Shown: positions 44,204 through 53,163 of the stretch, one piece after another
How the letters are laid out: each line of letters starts with the position of its first letter
Position numbering within the stretch: the stretch's first letter is position 1
Source: Pseudomonas sp. TH43
GTDB lineage: Bacteria; Pseudomonadota; Gammaproteobacteria; Pseudomonadales; Pseudomonadaceae
Reading direction: 5' to 3'
Length of the DNA stretch: 64,000 nucleotides
Assembly: GCF_016650635.1 (NCBI RefSeq)
Contig: NZ_JAEKFI010000004.1
Coordinates: 1 to 64,000 of the forward strand
Translations under genes and position numbers: made by a program
The notes under the pieces: model-generated
Databases searched by the model: none
What the model was told of the DNA's origin: nothing
The model's input: only the letters and a program-made list of their open reading frames with translations

Positions 44204-44383
44204 ATGTCGAAGTCAGCAGCAGGATTTCTGATCCTCGCCTTTTTGAGTGGCACCTTGCATTTTTCGCTATTCGAGGAAACCGAAATTACCCTTCCCCTGA
44301 TTGGCTGCGGCATATTCGCGGTATTTTTTGTTCTCGCATTGGTAGCAGGACGCAAGTTCAAGTTTGACCCTGTGTTGCGTTGA
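44204..44383 (+). CDS. Small inner-membrane protein, 59 aa
   Basis: From the ATG at 44204, with AGGAG before it. Two transmembrane segments (AGFLILAFLSGTLHF, LIGCGIFAVFFVLALVAG) make a small hairpin protein. The end overlaps the end of convergent phnN by 26 bases. No function is known to me. Confidence 0.65.
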   Translation: MSKSAAGFLILAFLSGTLHFSLFEETEITLPLIGCGIFAVFFVLALVAGRKFKFDPVLR

Positions 44384-44927
44384 GCTGTATCCATTCCAGG
44401 AGATGATTGACGGCGTAGACCAGGTCACCAGAATTGTCGATCAGATACGCGGGCGAATCACTTGACCTGCGATTCTGAAATTGAGCATTGCGGGCAAGCC
44501 GCTCATCAATTTGCTTCAGCGTTTCTCGACCACGCTGAAGGAGGCGCTCACGCAACACCTCATCCTTTACCGTCAACAGAACCGGCAATAGCGTTGGGTA
44601 ACGTTCCTGCGCTTGGCGCAGGTTTGCACGAGAGCCGTTAACCAGCACATTTCGTCCGGCCGAGAGCAGTTGATCCATATCCACCGGGATTCCGTATGCG
44701 AGACCGTTCGCTCGCCATGCCAGCGAGAAATCCCCAGCGCGCTCATGGCGATCGAATTCCTCAGCCGTTACACCGATGGCATCCTCCCCTACCGATTCAG
44801 CCGATCGAGTAATGACCCTGCGCATGATTTCGCAATTCATCGCGCGTAACGGCTGACGCGCAGCCTCAATCAGACTGTCCTTGCCTGAACCGGACGGGCC
44901 CATTAGATAAATAAGCTTGCCATCCAT
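44358..44927 (-). CDS. phnN: Ribose 1,5-bisphosphokinase
   Basis: 189 aa, the normal length. The enzyme phosphorylates ribose 1,5-bisphosphate to PRPP, either in phosphonate breakdown or as a bypass of PRPP synthetase. The P-loop GPSGSGKDS lies at residues 10-18 and the guanylate-kinase-like fold is visible (RVITRSAES, SLAWRANGLAYGIP, VLVNGSRANL). No other phn genes are in the window, so here it stands alone as it often does in pseudomonads when the operon is split. Confidence 0.85.
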   Translation of the reverse strand: MDGKLIYLMGPSGSGKDSLIEAARQPLRAMNCEIMRRVITRSAESVGEDAIGVTAEEFDRHERAGDFSLAWRANGLAYGIPVDMDQLLSAGRNVLVNGSRANLRQAQERYPTLLPVLLTVKDEVLRERLLQRGRETLKQIDERLARNAQFQNRRSSDSPAYLIDNSGDLVYAVNHLLEWIQLNATQGQT

Positions 44928-45315
44928 CCTGAAATGCCCTCTGGCAGGTGCCCGCCCCTAGTAAATCGGCAAATTGCCACTATCCTGTAAAGGCAAGGAA
45001 CGAGGATCGAAAGCGCCATAGCATGCACGTTCTGATGCCTTTGGGCATCTATTGATGTGCACTTGGAAGCGAACAGTGATGCGGGTTGAAGCGAAGTTTT
45101 CAAACCAGTCCGCATTTCTGATAATTGGTGCTGGCATTACGCCTTTACCCAGCTCAATATTTGTCACAGAATTGACGCCAATGATCTGGCAATTTTGAGG
45201 CATGATGCGGGCCTCTTAACAATTCAGGTTGAACCATTTGGCGCGGATGCTTGTCCTACCACACATCCTGCGGCCAATCCCGAGAACCGCTCCCCTGAAC
45301 TAACCGGTTAAATAT
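44928..45315. other. 388-bp intergenic region upstream of amrZ
   Basis: No convincing gene. Minus-strand open frames here (for example across 44,958-45,203) lack a plausible family and have weak starts. The region should hold the amrZ promoter and, by analogy with P. aeruginosa, sites for AlgT/AmrZ control, which I could not place exactly. Confidence 0.4.
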
Positions 45316-45642
45316 ATGCGCCCATTGAAACAGGCAATTTATTCCAGCCGTACGGCTGACAAGTTCGTCGTACGTCTGCCAGACGGAATGCGTGAACGCA
45401 TTGCCGAGGTGGCTCGCAATCATCATCGCAGCATGAACTCCGAGATCATTGCGCGCCTTGAGCAGAGTCTTATTCAGGAAGGTGCACTGGGCGAAGAGCT
45501 GAGCATGCGCTTGGACAGCCCCGAGCTTTCGCTGCATGAACGCGAGCTGTTGCAACGTTTCCGCCAGCTGTCTCACCGCCAGCAGAACGCCTTGGTATCT
45601 TTGATCGCCCACGACGCCGAAATGGCAGCAGACGCGTCCTGA
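45316..45642 (+). CDS. amrZ: AmrZ, Arc-type ribbon-helix-helix regulator
   Basis: 108 aa, the exact length of AmrZ. The ribbon-helix-helix lies in residues about 12-60 (SSRTADKFVVRLPDGMRERI, HHRSMNSEIIARLEQSL). AmrZ tunes alginate, motility and biofilm genes in Pseudomonas and acts as a tetramer via its C-terminal region (LSHRQQNALVSLIAHD). Transcribed alone, ending at a terminator 19 bases downstream. This gene helps identify the host genus. Confidence 0.93.
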   Translation: MRPLKQAIYSSRTADKFVVRLPDGMRERIAEVARNHHRSMNSEIIARLEQSLIQEGALGEELSMRLDSPELSLHERELLQRFRQLSHRQQNALVSLIAHDAEMAADAS

Positions 45643-45660
45643 GCCACACCGAACACCTCA

Positions 45661-45687
45661 AGCCAGCTTAGTTGCTGGCTTTTTTTT
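45661..45687 (+). terminator. Terminator of amrZ
   Basis: AGCCAGC and GCTGGCT pair over a 6-base loop and are followed by a run of eight T. Confidence 0.88.
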
Positions 45688-45714
45688 GCGCGGATTTTGA
45701 GTTTTCACAGGCAC

Positions 45715-45738
45715 AAAAAAGCCCGCCATTGAGCGGGC
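45715..45738 (-). terminator. Terminator of mgtE
   Basis: GCCCGC and GCGGGC pair over a six-base loop; on the minus strand the stem ends in a run of T. It lies 18 bases after the mgtE stop. Confidence 0.82.
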
Positions 45739-45755
45739 TGTTTCGATACAACAGG

Positions 45756-47198
45756 TCAGAGCAGGAAGATTGTCGCCAACCCGAGGAAGATGAAGAAGCC
45801 ACCGCTGTCGGTCATGGCAGTGATCATCACACTCGCCCCCATCGCCGGGTCTCGACCCATTTTCGCCAGGGTCATCGGGATCAATACGCCCATCAAGGCT
45901 GCCAGCAACAGATTGAGCGTCATAGCCGCCGTCATGACCACTCCCAACGACCAACTGCCGTAAAGCAGATAAGCAACCACGCCAATCACACCGCCCCAAA
46001 CCAGGCCATTGATCAGACCTACCGCCAGCTCCTTGCGCATGAGGCGCGAGGTGTTGCCTGTACTGACTTGATCGAGCGCCATGGCGCGAACGATCATGGT
46101 GATCGTCTGGTTACCGGAGTTACCACCAATACCTGCCACGATCGGCATCAGTGCCGCGAGTGCTACCAGCTTCTCGATCGAACCTTCAAACAGACCGATC
46201 ACTCGGGAAGCGATGAACGCAGTGATCAGGTTGATTGCCAGCCACGCCCAACGGTTGCGCAGAGATTTCCACACCGAAGCGAAGATATCTTCCTCTTCGC
46301 GCAGACCTGCCATGTTGAGGACTTCGCTTTCACTCTCCTCACGGATCAAGTCGACCATTTCGTCGATGGTCAGACGGCCGATCAGTTTGCCGTTCTTGTC
46401 GACGACCGGAGCAGAAATCAGGTCATAGCGCTCGAATGCCTGGGCGGCATCGTAGGCGTCTTCATCCGGGTGGAAACTCACCGGATCACTCGCCATCACC
46501 TCAGCAACTTGTTTGTCCGGATCATTAACCAGCAAACGCTTGATCGGCAGCACGCCCTTGAGCACGCCGTCGTAGTCGACCACAAACAGCTTGTCGGTAT
46601 GACCCGGCAGCTCTTTAAGGCGACGCAGATAACGCAGAACCACTTCGAGACTGACATCCTCACGGATCGTCACCATCTCAAAGTCCATCAACGCACCGAC
46701 TTGCTCATCGTCATAGGACAAGGCCGAACGGACACGCTCACGCTGCTGGTTATCGAGACTCTCCATCAGCTCATGGACGACGTCTCGCGGCAGCTCGGAA
46801 GCCAGGTCAGCGAGTTCGTCGGCGTCCATGTCCTTGGCGGCAGCCAGGAGCTCATGATCGTCCATGTCGGCGATCAGCGTTTCACGAACGGAATCGGATA
46901 CTTCTAGAAGAATGTCGCCGTCGCGATCAGCTTTGACCAATTGCCAAAGCGTCAGGCGATCGTCCAGCGGCAAGGCTTCGAGGATGTAGGCAACGTCGGC
47001 GGAGTGCAGGTCATCGAGCTTGCGTTGCAACTCGACGAGGTTCTGCCGGTGAACCAGGTTCTCGACCCGGTCGTGATGCGCGCCTTCCTGGCGATGAGTC
47101 AGGTCTTCGACGACCCGTTGACGCTGCAGCAGCTCGACGACTTGAGCCAGTCGATCCTGCAGGCTTTCCTGTGTTTTCTTTACTTCGATTTCAGACAT
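45756..47198 (-). CDS. mgtE: Magnesium transporter MgtE
   Basis: 480 aa from the ATG at 47198 (GGAG upstream); the longer frame to 47228 has no added domain. The N-terminal superhelix (QNLVELQRKLDDLHSADVAYI, DELADLASELPRDVVHELME) is followed by CBS repeats near residues 150-270, and then five transmembrane helices (GLFEGSIEKLVALAALMPIVAGIGG, ..., GGFFIFLGLATIFLL). MgtE is a Mg2+ channel closed by Mg2+ on the cytosolic domain. Conserved Gly-Asn residues of the pore (GGNSGNQTITMIVR) are present. Location and content are ordinary for Pseudomonas. Confidence 0.93.
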   Translation of the reverse strand: MSEIEVKKTQESLQDRLAQVVELLQRQRVVEDLTHRQEGAHHDRVENLVHRQNLVELQRKLDDLHSADVAYILEALPLDDRLTLWQLVKADRDGDILLEVSDSVRETLIADMDDHELLAAAKDMDADELADLASELPRDVVHELMESLDNQQRERVRSALSYDDEQVGALMDFEMVTIREDVSLEVVLRYLRRLKELPGHTDKLFVVDYDGVLKGVLPIKRLLVNDPDKQVAEVMASDPVSFHPDEDAYDAAQAFERYDLISAPVVDKNGKLIGRLTIDEMVDLIREESESEVLNMAGLREEEDIFASVWKSLRNRWAWLAINLITAFIASRVIGLFEGSIEKLVALAALMPIVAGIGGNSGNQTITMIVRAMALDQVSTGNTSRLMRKELAVGLINGLVWGGVIGVVAYLLYGSWSLGVVMTAAMTLNLLLAALMGVLIPMTLAKMGRDPAMGASVMITAMTDSGGFFIFLGLATIFLL

Positions 47199-47519
47199 AG
47201 GCGAACTCCACTCCCAGCAGCGGGGCACGCCGGAAGGATCAATCAGTCAATTCATGATTGGTGAAACGGGGTACTGAGTAACTACTGGGTAAGTCCATGG
47301 AGATTTTCCACAAGCCCCGGCGGGGCTGACGGGCGCAATGATACACCGCCTGACGGTTTTAAACGTTAAAAAATCGCGGTCGAAACAAGCGCTTGCGAAA
47401 CAAACCTGAGCGTTGTCCTGACCCTTGCAAATGCGACGACTCATCCTGAAAAGAAAACACACCCGCATTGAAAAATGTAGCGACTACCCTTGAGCGTAGA
47501 TCGTCATGGAGGACGTCGG

Positions 47520-48038
47520 ATGCCAACAAAATCAATTCTTTTTGTACTGACCTGCCTGTTTTGCCTAGCGCGTAGTGGTGAAGCGACAACCCTGCATCGC
47601 TGCGAAGCGGCGGACGGCAGCATCACATTCACATCAATGAGTTGCTCGCATGGCGAACGACTCTCAAAACAGGAGGTTCACCCCTACTCGCCCGGATCCG
47701 TCGTAGCCGTGATGCCGGAAGCCAATCACGAAAAAACATCCGGCATGAATATCCAGGGGCGAGAGCCCGGCATTGTCGGCGTCGCAGAGCATCTGTGCGG
47801 CAACGTGATCGATGCCAGGCAACGCCGGGAAGCGATCATCAATCGACGAGTCATCGCGGGCATGAGCGCACAGGATGTCGAAAGCGCACTGGGCAAACCG
47901 GACAAAGTGAATATCAGGACATCGACAACGACTTACCGTTATGACCTCAAGCGAGGCCGAAGCGCACAAGTCGATTTTGATCAGAGGGGATGTGTGAAGG
48001 AAAAAGGTAAATCCCGGACAGCAAAAAGCCCGCGTTAA
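47520..48038 (+). CDS. Exported DUF4124-like protein, 172 aa
   Basis: From the ATG at 47520 (GGAGG upstream). A signal peptide (SILFVLTCLFCLARSGEA) is followed by LHRCEAADGSITFTSMSC, a DUF4124-like segment with a Cys pair, and a C-terminal SmpA/BamE-like stretch (IAGMSAQDVESALGKPDKVN). A periplasmic or envelope role is likely, the exact function unknown. Its stop lies within the following terminator stem. Confidence 0.78.
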   Translation: MPTKSILFVLTCLFCLARSGEATTLHRCEAADGSITFTSMSCSHGERLSKQEVHPYSPGSVVAVMPEANHEKTSGMNIQGREPGIVGVAEHLCGNVIDARQRREAIINRRVIAGMSAQDVESALGKPDKVNIRTSTTTYRYDLKRGRSAQVDFDQRGCVKEKGKSRTAKSPR

Positions 48039-48050
48039 ACGCGGGCTTTT
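48023..48050 (+). terminator. Terminator stem of the DUF4124-like gene
   Basis: AAAAGCCCGCG and CGCGGGCTTTT pair over TTAAA; the stem overlaps the last codons of the gene and is symmetrical, so it may also end transcripts coming from the tRNA side. Confidence 0.85.
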
Positions 48051-48057
48051 CGGTGTA

Positions 48058-48134
48058 TGGTGCACTCGACAGGATTCGAACCTGTGACCGCTCGGTTCGT
48101 AGCCGAGTACTCTATCCAGCTGAGCTACGAGTGC
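48058..48134 (-). tRNA. tRNA-Arg (anticodon ACG), copy 3
   Basis: 77-nt tRNA on the minus strand with acceptor GCACTCG/CGAGTGC, anticodon loop CTACGAA (ACG) and encoded CCA. It is the last of three tandem copies, which repeat with a period of exactly 148 bp. Confidence 0.97.
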
Positions 48135-48205
48135 ATTTGTGTTTTTAGACCAGACCACAACTGGATGAAGCCAAGTTACCTGCATTGCTGCAACTAACTC
48201 TTAAA

Positions 48206-48282
48206 TGGTGCACTCGACAGGATTCGAACCTGTGACCGCTCGGTTCGTAGCCGAGTACTCTATCCAGCTGAGCTACGAGTGC
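48206..48282 (-). tRNA. tRNA-Arg (anticodon ACG), copy 2
   Basis: Identical to the copies at 48,058 and 48,354. The spacers between copies are also nearly the same, which shows a tandem duplication of a 148-bp unit. Confidence 0.97.
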
Positions 48283-48353
48283 ATTTGTGTTTTTAGACCA
48301 GATCACATCTGGTTGAAGCCAAGTCATTTACATTGCTGTAATTGACTCTTAAA

Positions 48354-48430
48354 TGGTGCACTCGACAGGATTCGAACCTGTGACCGCTCGGTTCGTAGCC
48401 GAGTACTCTATCCAGCTGAGCTACGAGTGC
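48354..48430 (-). tRNA. tRNA-Arg (anticodon ACG), copy 1
   Basis: First transcribed of the three copies, 107 bases downstream of tRNA-Ser; the four genes probably form one transcript. Confidence 0.97.
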
Positions 48431-48537
48431 ATTTGTTGCGCCGCATTATAGCCCGTCTAATCTCTATTCCAACCACTTTTTCTATTAATTTCAACAACTT
48501 ACAGAAAAAGCCAGATTACGACGTACTAAGCAAATAA

Positions 48538-48628
48538 TGGCGGAGAACGGGGGATTCGAACCCCCGACACCCTTTTGAGGTGTACTCCCTTAGCAGGGGA
48601 GCGCCTTCGGCCACTCGGCCAGCTCTCC
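48538..48628 (-). tRNA. tRNA-Ser (anticodon GCU)
   Basis: 91-nt class II tRNA with acceptor GGAGAGC/GTTCTCC, anticodon loop holding GCT, a long variable arm and encoded CCA. Same order, rsmA then tRNA-Ser then tRNA-Arg, as in other Pseudomonas chromosomes. Confidence 0.97.
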
Positions 48629-48690
48629 GCAACACGGGGCGTATCTTAACCAACCTTTTCCCCGTTTGCAAACATAAAAATCGATAAAAA

Positions 48691-48879
48691 TTAATGGCTT
48701 GGTTCTTCGTCCTTCTCTTTCTTTATACGCAGGTAAATTTCCTCACGGTGCACAGCAACCTCTTTCGGGGCATTCACACCGATACGCACTTGATTTCCTT
48801 TAACGCCGAGCACGGTCACGGTGATTTCGCCATCACCGATAATCAGGCTTTCTGCGCACCGACGGGTCAGAATCAGCAT
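48691..48879 (-). CDS. rsmA: RsmA/CsrA carbon storage regulator
   Basis: 62 aa from the ATG at 48879, with AAGGAG upstream. It begins MLILTRRCAESLIIGDGE and has the usual RNA-binding edges (VKGNQVRIGVNAP, EVAVHREEIYLRI). It binds GGA motifs in leaders and represses translation; small RNAs of the Gac system titrate it. Downstream of lysC in the same direction. Confidence 0.96.
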   Translation of the reverse strand: MLILTRRCAESLIIGDGEITVTVLGVKGNQVRIGVNAPKEVAVHREEIYLRIKKEKDEEPSH

Positions 48880-49030
48880 ACCTTTCTCCTTACGCAATTC
48901 AGTTCTGGGACAACAGTCTGCAAAAAAAAGGCACCCGACCTACAACCGGAGCGATCGTAGCCCTACATGCCTGAGTATTGACCAGCGCGAGCAAAAGAAC
49001 AGTTCAGGGCTCGCGCCATTCAAAAAATAA

Positions 49031-49053
49031 AGGGCGCGGTCAGACCGCGCCCT
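49031..49053 (-). terminator. Terminator of lysC
   Basis: AGGGCGCGGTC and GACCGCGCCCT form a perfect 11-bp stem around a single A, with a T-rich tail on the minus strand (TTTATTTTTTG), 14 bases after the stop. Confidence 0.88.
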
Positions 49054-49066
49054 TCAAGAAACGGAA

Positions 49067-50308
49067 TTACTCGCCCTGACGGGCCGGAGCATCCAGTTCG
49101 AAAGCCGTGTGCAGGGCGCGCACAGCCAATTCCAGGTACTTCTCTTCAATTACCACGGAAACCTTGATTTCCGAGGTCGAGATCATCTGGATGTTGATGC
49201 TTTCTTTCGCCAGGGATTCGAACATGCGGCTGGCCACGCCTGCGTGGGAACGCATGCCGACGCCGACGATCGAGACCTTGGCAATCTTGGTGTCGCCAAC
49301 CACTTCACGGGCACCGATCTCGCGAGCGGTGTTTTCCAGCACGGTCTGTGCGGCCTGATAGTCGTTGCGGTGCACGGTGAAGGTGAAGTCGGTGGTGTTA
49401 TCGTGCGCAACGTTCTGCACGATCATGTCGACTTCGATGTTCGCGGCACTGATCGGGCCGAGAATCTTGAACGCCACACCCGGGGTGTCTGGCACGCCAC
49501 GGATGGTCAGCTTGGCTTCATCGCGATTGAAAGCGATGCCGGAAATGATCGGCTGTTCCATGGTTTCCTCTTCATCAATAGTAATGAGGGTGCCCGGACC
49601 CTCCTTGAAGCTGTGCAGTACGCGCAGCGGAACGTTGTACTTGCCGGCGAATTCCACCGCACGGATCTGCAGCACCTTGGAGCCGAGGCTGGCCATTTCC
49701 AGCATCTCTTCGAAGGTGATCTTGTCCAGGCGCTGAGCGACCGGAACAACACGCGGGTCGGTGGTGTAGACACCATCAACGTCGGTGTAGATCTGGCACT
49801 CGTCAGCCTTCAGCGCTGCAGCCAATGCGACGCCCGTGGTGTCGGAACCGCCACGACCGAGGGTAGTGATGTTGCCGTGCTCGTCGACGCCCTGGAAACC
49901 GGCGACAACCACTACGCGACCTGCTTTCAGATCACCACGAATCTTCTGGTCATCAATCTGCAAGATACGCGCTTTATTGTGCGCACTGTCCGTCAGGATC
50001 CGCACCTGATTACCGGTGTACGACACCGCCGGCACACCGCGCTTGATCAGCGCCATGGCCAACAGGGCAATCGTTACCTGCTCACCGGTGGAAACGATCA
50101 CATCCAATTCACGCGGAACCGGTTGACTGTCGCCACTGATTTGCTTGGCCAGATCGATCAGACGGTTGGTTTCACCGCTCATTGCAGACAGCACAACCAC
50201 CAGGTCATCGCCGGCATCGCGGAACTTCTTAACCTTGTCGGCAACCTGCTCGATTCTCTCGACAGTACCGACCGAGGTGCCTCCAAATTTCTGTACGATC
50301 AAAGCCAT
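49067..50308 (-). CDS. lysC: Aspartate kinase LysC
   Basis: 413 aa from the ATG at 50308 (a longer frame exists upstream). The kinase starts with ALIVQKFGGTSVG and carries the expected GRGGSDTTGVALA and DVDGVYTTDPRVV motifs. Two C-terminal ACT domains (TIRGVPDTPGVAFKIL, VSIVGVGMRSHAGVASRMF) bind lysine and threonine. It makes aspartyl phosphate, the first step to lysine, threonine and methionine. A promoter between alaS and lysC is not evident. Confidence 0.96.
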   Translation of the reverse strand: MALIVQKFGGTSVGTVERIEQVADKVKKFRDAGDDLVVVLSAMSGETNRLIDLAKQISGDSQPVPRELDVIVSTGEQVTIALLAMALIKRGVPAVSYTGNQVRILTDSAHNKARILQIDDQKIRGDLKAGRVVVVAGFQGVDEHGNITTLGRGGSDTTGVALAAALKADECQIYTDVDGVYTTDPRVVPVAQRLDKITFEEMLEMASLGSKVLQIRAVEFAGKYNVPLRVLHSFKEGPGTLITIDEEETMEQPIISGIAFNRDEAKLTIRGVPDTPGVAFKILGPISAANIEVDMIVQNVAHDNTTDFTFTVHRNDYQAAQTVLENTAREIGAREVVGDTKIAKVSIVGVGMRSHAGVASRMFESLAKESINIQMISTSEIKVSVVIEEKYLELAVRALHTAFELDAPARQGE

Positions 50309-50357
50309 TTCAAAGCCGCCTCTGCCCATGAAGGGCGCCCAATAATCAATCAAACAG

Positions 50358-50392
50358 CCGTCGGGCCCGCTACTAGACCGCGAACCCGACGG
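50358..50392 (-). terminator. Possible terminator or attenuator between alaS and lysC
   Basis: CCGTCGGG and CCCGACGG flank a 19-base loop in the 90-base alaS-lysC gap; on the minus strand a TGTTTGATT stretch follows. The stem is good, but the loop is long and the T-run is weak, so partial readthrough into lysC is plausible. Confidence 0.5.
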
Positions 50393-50398
50393 GCCGTC

Positions 50399-53017
50399 TT
50401 ATAAACCCTGCTCGACGAATGGAACGGTCAGCGCCAGTGCGCCATCCAGCGCGCCGGCGTCGACACCGCCGCCCTGCGCCATGTCCGGACGACCACCGCC
50501 CTTCCCGCCCACTGCCGCAGCAGCCTGTTTCATCAAATCACCGGCTTTGAGTTGGCCAGTCAGGTCTTTGGTTACGCCTGCAACCAGAACGACCTTTTCC
50601 TCATGGACACTGCCGAGCAGGATCACTGCGCGGCCGAGTTTGTTTTTCAGTTGATCGACCAGCGCCAGCAGTGCTTTTGCATCCTGACCATCCAGACGTG
50701 CAGCCAAAACCTTCACGCCTTTGACGTCCAGTGCCGAGGACGACAGATCGTCGCCCGCAGCGCTGGCAGCCTTGGCTTGCAATTGCTCGAGCTGCTTCTC
50801 CAGTTGGCGATTGCGCTCCAGCACAGCCGACAGCTTGTCGATCAGGTTGTCGCGACTGCCCTTGACCAGGCTCGCCGCTTCCTTGAGTTGTTCTTCTGCA
50901 GCGTTCAAGTAGGCCAGTGCCGCGGCACCGGTGACTGCCTCGATACGACGCACGCCCGAAGCCACACCGCCTTCGCTGATGATTTTCAGCAGACCGATGT
51001 CGCCGGTACGGTTGGCGTGGATACCGCCGCACAGCTCGACGGAGAAATCGCCGCCCATGCTCAGCACGCGTACGTTGTCGCCGTACTTCTCGCCGAACAG
51101 CGCCATGGCGCCTTTGTTCTTGGCGGTTTCAATGTCGGTTTCTTCGGTTTCAACGGCGGAGTTCTTGCGAATCTCGGCGTTGACGATGTCTTCCAGCGCC
51201 TTGATTTGTTCAGGCTTGATCGCTTCAAAGTGACTGAAGTCGAAACGCAGACGCTGGCTATCCACCAACGACCCTTTCTGCTGAACGTGTTCACCCAGAA
51301 CCTGACGCAATGCGGCGTGCAGCAAGTGCGTCGCCGAGTGGTTCAATGCAGTGGCGTGACGCACTTCAGCATCAACGTGAGTTTCCACTGGCGCGCCGGT
51401 GGTCAGGCTGCCCGAATCCAGCACGCCGTGGTGCAGGAAGGCGCCGCCGGTCTTGGTGGTGTCACGCACATCGAAACGTGCGCTGCCGGCCTGAAGGAAA
51501 CCGCAATCGCCAATCTGGCCGCCGGACTCAGCGTAGAACGGCGTCTGGTTCAGAACGATCACCGCCTCTTCGCCTTCATTCAAGACGTCGACCGACTGGC
51601 CATCTTTATAGATGGCGACGATTTTCGCCGAACCGCTGGTGTCTTTGTAACCGGTGAACTCGGTGGCCACATCAACCTTGACCAGGGTGTTGTAGTCCAG
51701 ACCGAACGAACTGGCCGAGCGCGCGCGAACACGCTGCGCTTCCATCTCGCGCTCGAAACCGACTTCGTCGACAGTCAGGCTGCGCTCGCGGGCGATGTCG
51801 GCAGTCAGGTCCATCGGGAAACCGTAGGTGTCGTAGAGTTTGAACACCACGTCGCCCGGCACCACGGTGCCTTTGAGTTCCGCCAGATCCTGCTCGAGAA
51901 TCTTCAGACCGTGCTCCAGAGTTTTGGAGAACTGCTCTTCTTCGGCCTTGAGCACGCGTTCGATGTTGCTCTGCTGCTTTTTCAGTTCCGGGAAGGCTTC
52001 GCCCATCTCGGCAACCAGCGCGGCGACGATTTTGTAGAAGAAGCTGCCAGTAGCGCCCAGCTTGTTACCGTGACGGCAGGCGCGACGAATGATCCGGCGC
52101 AGTACATAACCGCGACCTTCGTTGGACGGCAGCACGCCATCGGCGATCAGGAAACCGCAAGAACGGATGTGGTCGGATACTACTTTCAGCGAAGACTGGT
52201 CACCGTTTTCGCAGCCGATTGCTGCGGCCGAAGCGCTCAGCAGGTTCTTGAACAGGTCGATGTCGTAGTTCGAATTGACGTGCTGCATCACCGCACTGAT
52301 CCGCTCCAGGCCCATGCCGGTATCGACCGACGGTGCTGGCAACGGATGCAACACGCCATCGGCGGTGCGGTTGAATTGCATGAACACGTTGTTCCAGATC
52401 TCGATGTAACGGTCGCCGTCTTCTTCCGGCGAGCCCGGTGGGCCGCCCCAGATGTGGTCGCCGTGATCGTAGAAAATCTCGGTGCATGGGCCGCACGGGC
52501 CGGTATCGCCCATGGTCCAGAAGTTGTCGGACGCGTATGGCGCGCCTTTGTTGTCGCCGATGCGGATCATGCGCTCGACCGGCACACCGACTTCTTTGGT
52601 CCAGATGTCATACGCTTCGTCGTCGGAGGCGTAGACAGTGACCCAGAGTTTTTCCTTCGGCAGTTTGAGAACGCCGGTCAGGAAGGTCCAGGCAAAGGTA
52701 ATCGCGTCGTGCTTGAAATAGTCACCGAAGCTGAAGTTACCGAGCATTTCGAAGAACGTGTGGTGACGAGCGGTATAACCGACGTTTTCCAGGTCGCTGT
52801 TCTTGCCACCGGCACGCACGCATTTCTGGCTGCTGGTCGCACGGGTGTACGCACGTTTTTCCTGGCCCAGGAAGCAGTCCTTGAACTGGTTCATCCCCGC
52901 GTTAGTGAACAGCAGGGTTGGGTCGTTGCCCGGAATCAAAGAGCTGGAGGCTACACGGGTGTGGCCTTGCTCTTCGAAGAAGCGAAGGAAGGCTTCACGG
53001 ATTTCTGCGCTTTTCAT
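50399..53017 (-). CDS. alaS: Alanyl-tRNA synthetase
   Basis: 872 aa from the ATG at 53017 (MKSAEIREAFLRFFEEQGH). Class II synthetase with the catalytic core in the first 450 residues (ASSSLIPGNDPTLLFTNAGM, SVDTGMGLERISAVMQ), an editing domain with the HxxxH zinc site in LNHSATHLLHAAL and the matching CGGIH (VELCGGIHANRTG), and a C-terminal coiled coil with a DHH-type tail. Charges tRNA-Ala and clears misloaded Ser and Gly. Usual neighbour of lysC and rsmA in pseudomonads. Confidence 0.97.
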   Translation of the reverse strand: MKSAEIREAFLRFFEEQGHTRVASSSLIPGNDPTLLFTNAGMNQFKDCFLGQEKRAYTRATSSQKCVRAGGKNSDLENVGYTARHHTFFEMLGNFSFGDYFKHDAITFAWTFLTGVLKLPKEKLWVTVYASDDEAYDIWTKEVGVPVERMIRIGDNKGAPYASDNFWTMGDTGPCGPCTEIFYDHGDHIWGGPPGSPEEDGDRYIEIWNNVFMQFNRTADGVLHPLPAPSVDTGMGLERISAVMQHVNSNYDIDLFKNLLSASAAAIGCENGDQSSLKVVSDHIRSCGFLIADGVLPSNEGRGYVLRRIIRRACRHGNKLGATGSFFYKIVAALVAEMGEAFPELKKQQSNIERVLKAEEEQFSKTLEHGLKILEQDLAELKGTVVPGDVVFKLYDTYGFPMDLTADIARERSLTVDEVGFEREMEAQRVRARSASSFGLDYNTLVKVDVATEFTGYKDTSGSAKIVAIYKDGQSVDVLNEGEEAVIVLNQTPFYAESGGQIGDCGFLQAGSARFDVRDTTKTGGAFLHHGVLDSGSLTTGAPVETHVDAEVRHATALNHSATHLLHAALRQVLGEHVQQKGSLVDSQRLRFDFSHFEAIKPEQIKALEDIVNAEIRKNSAVETEETDIETAKNKGAMALFGEKYGDNVRVLSMGGDFSVELCGGIHANRTGDIGLLKIISEGGVASGVRRIEAVTGAAALAYLNAAEEQLKEAASLVKGSRDNLIDKLSAVLERNRQLEKQLEQLQAKAASAAGDDLSSSALDVKGVKVLAARLDGQDAKALLALVDQLKNKLGRAVILLGSVHEEKVVLVAGVTKDLTGQLKAGDLMKQAAAAVGGKGGGRPDMAQGGGVDAGALDGALALTVPFVEQGL

Positions 53018-53163
53018 TAGGTTCTTCCACGGAGGCTGCGGCCAAAGGCCTGTTCGAAACGTCAACAGACGAAGCGACGGCAAAGGGCCGCATTATATCG
53101 GCCCCGCGCGCGGGGTACAGCGTGTTTATACGATAGAAACGGTCAATTGGACGGCTAACGCTG

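Noticed and set aside
44958..45203. An 81-aa minus-strand frame upstream of amrZ
   Set aside because: Weak start, no family, and it lies in a region expected to be regulatory.
45672..46907. Open frame of 411 aa antisense to mgtE
   Set aside because: Same reason; mgtE is clear on the other strand.
48058..48430. CRISPR array
   Set aside because: The repeats are complete tRNA genes and spacers are nearly identical, unlike CRISPR spacers. No array was seen elsewhere in the window.
49109..50404. Open frame of 431 aa antisense to lysC
   Set aside because: A mirror of lysC in GC-rich DNA, with no start signal.
50552..53020. Open frame of 822 aa on the plus strand
   Set aside because: It lies antisense to alaS, whose protein is unmistakable; the long frame is an effect of GC-rich codon use.
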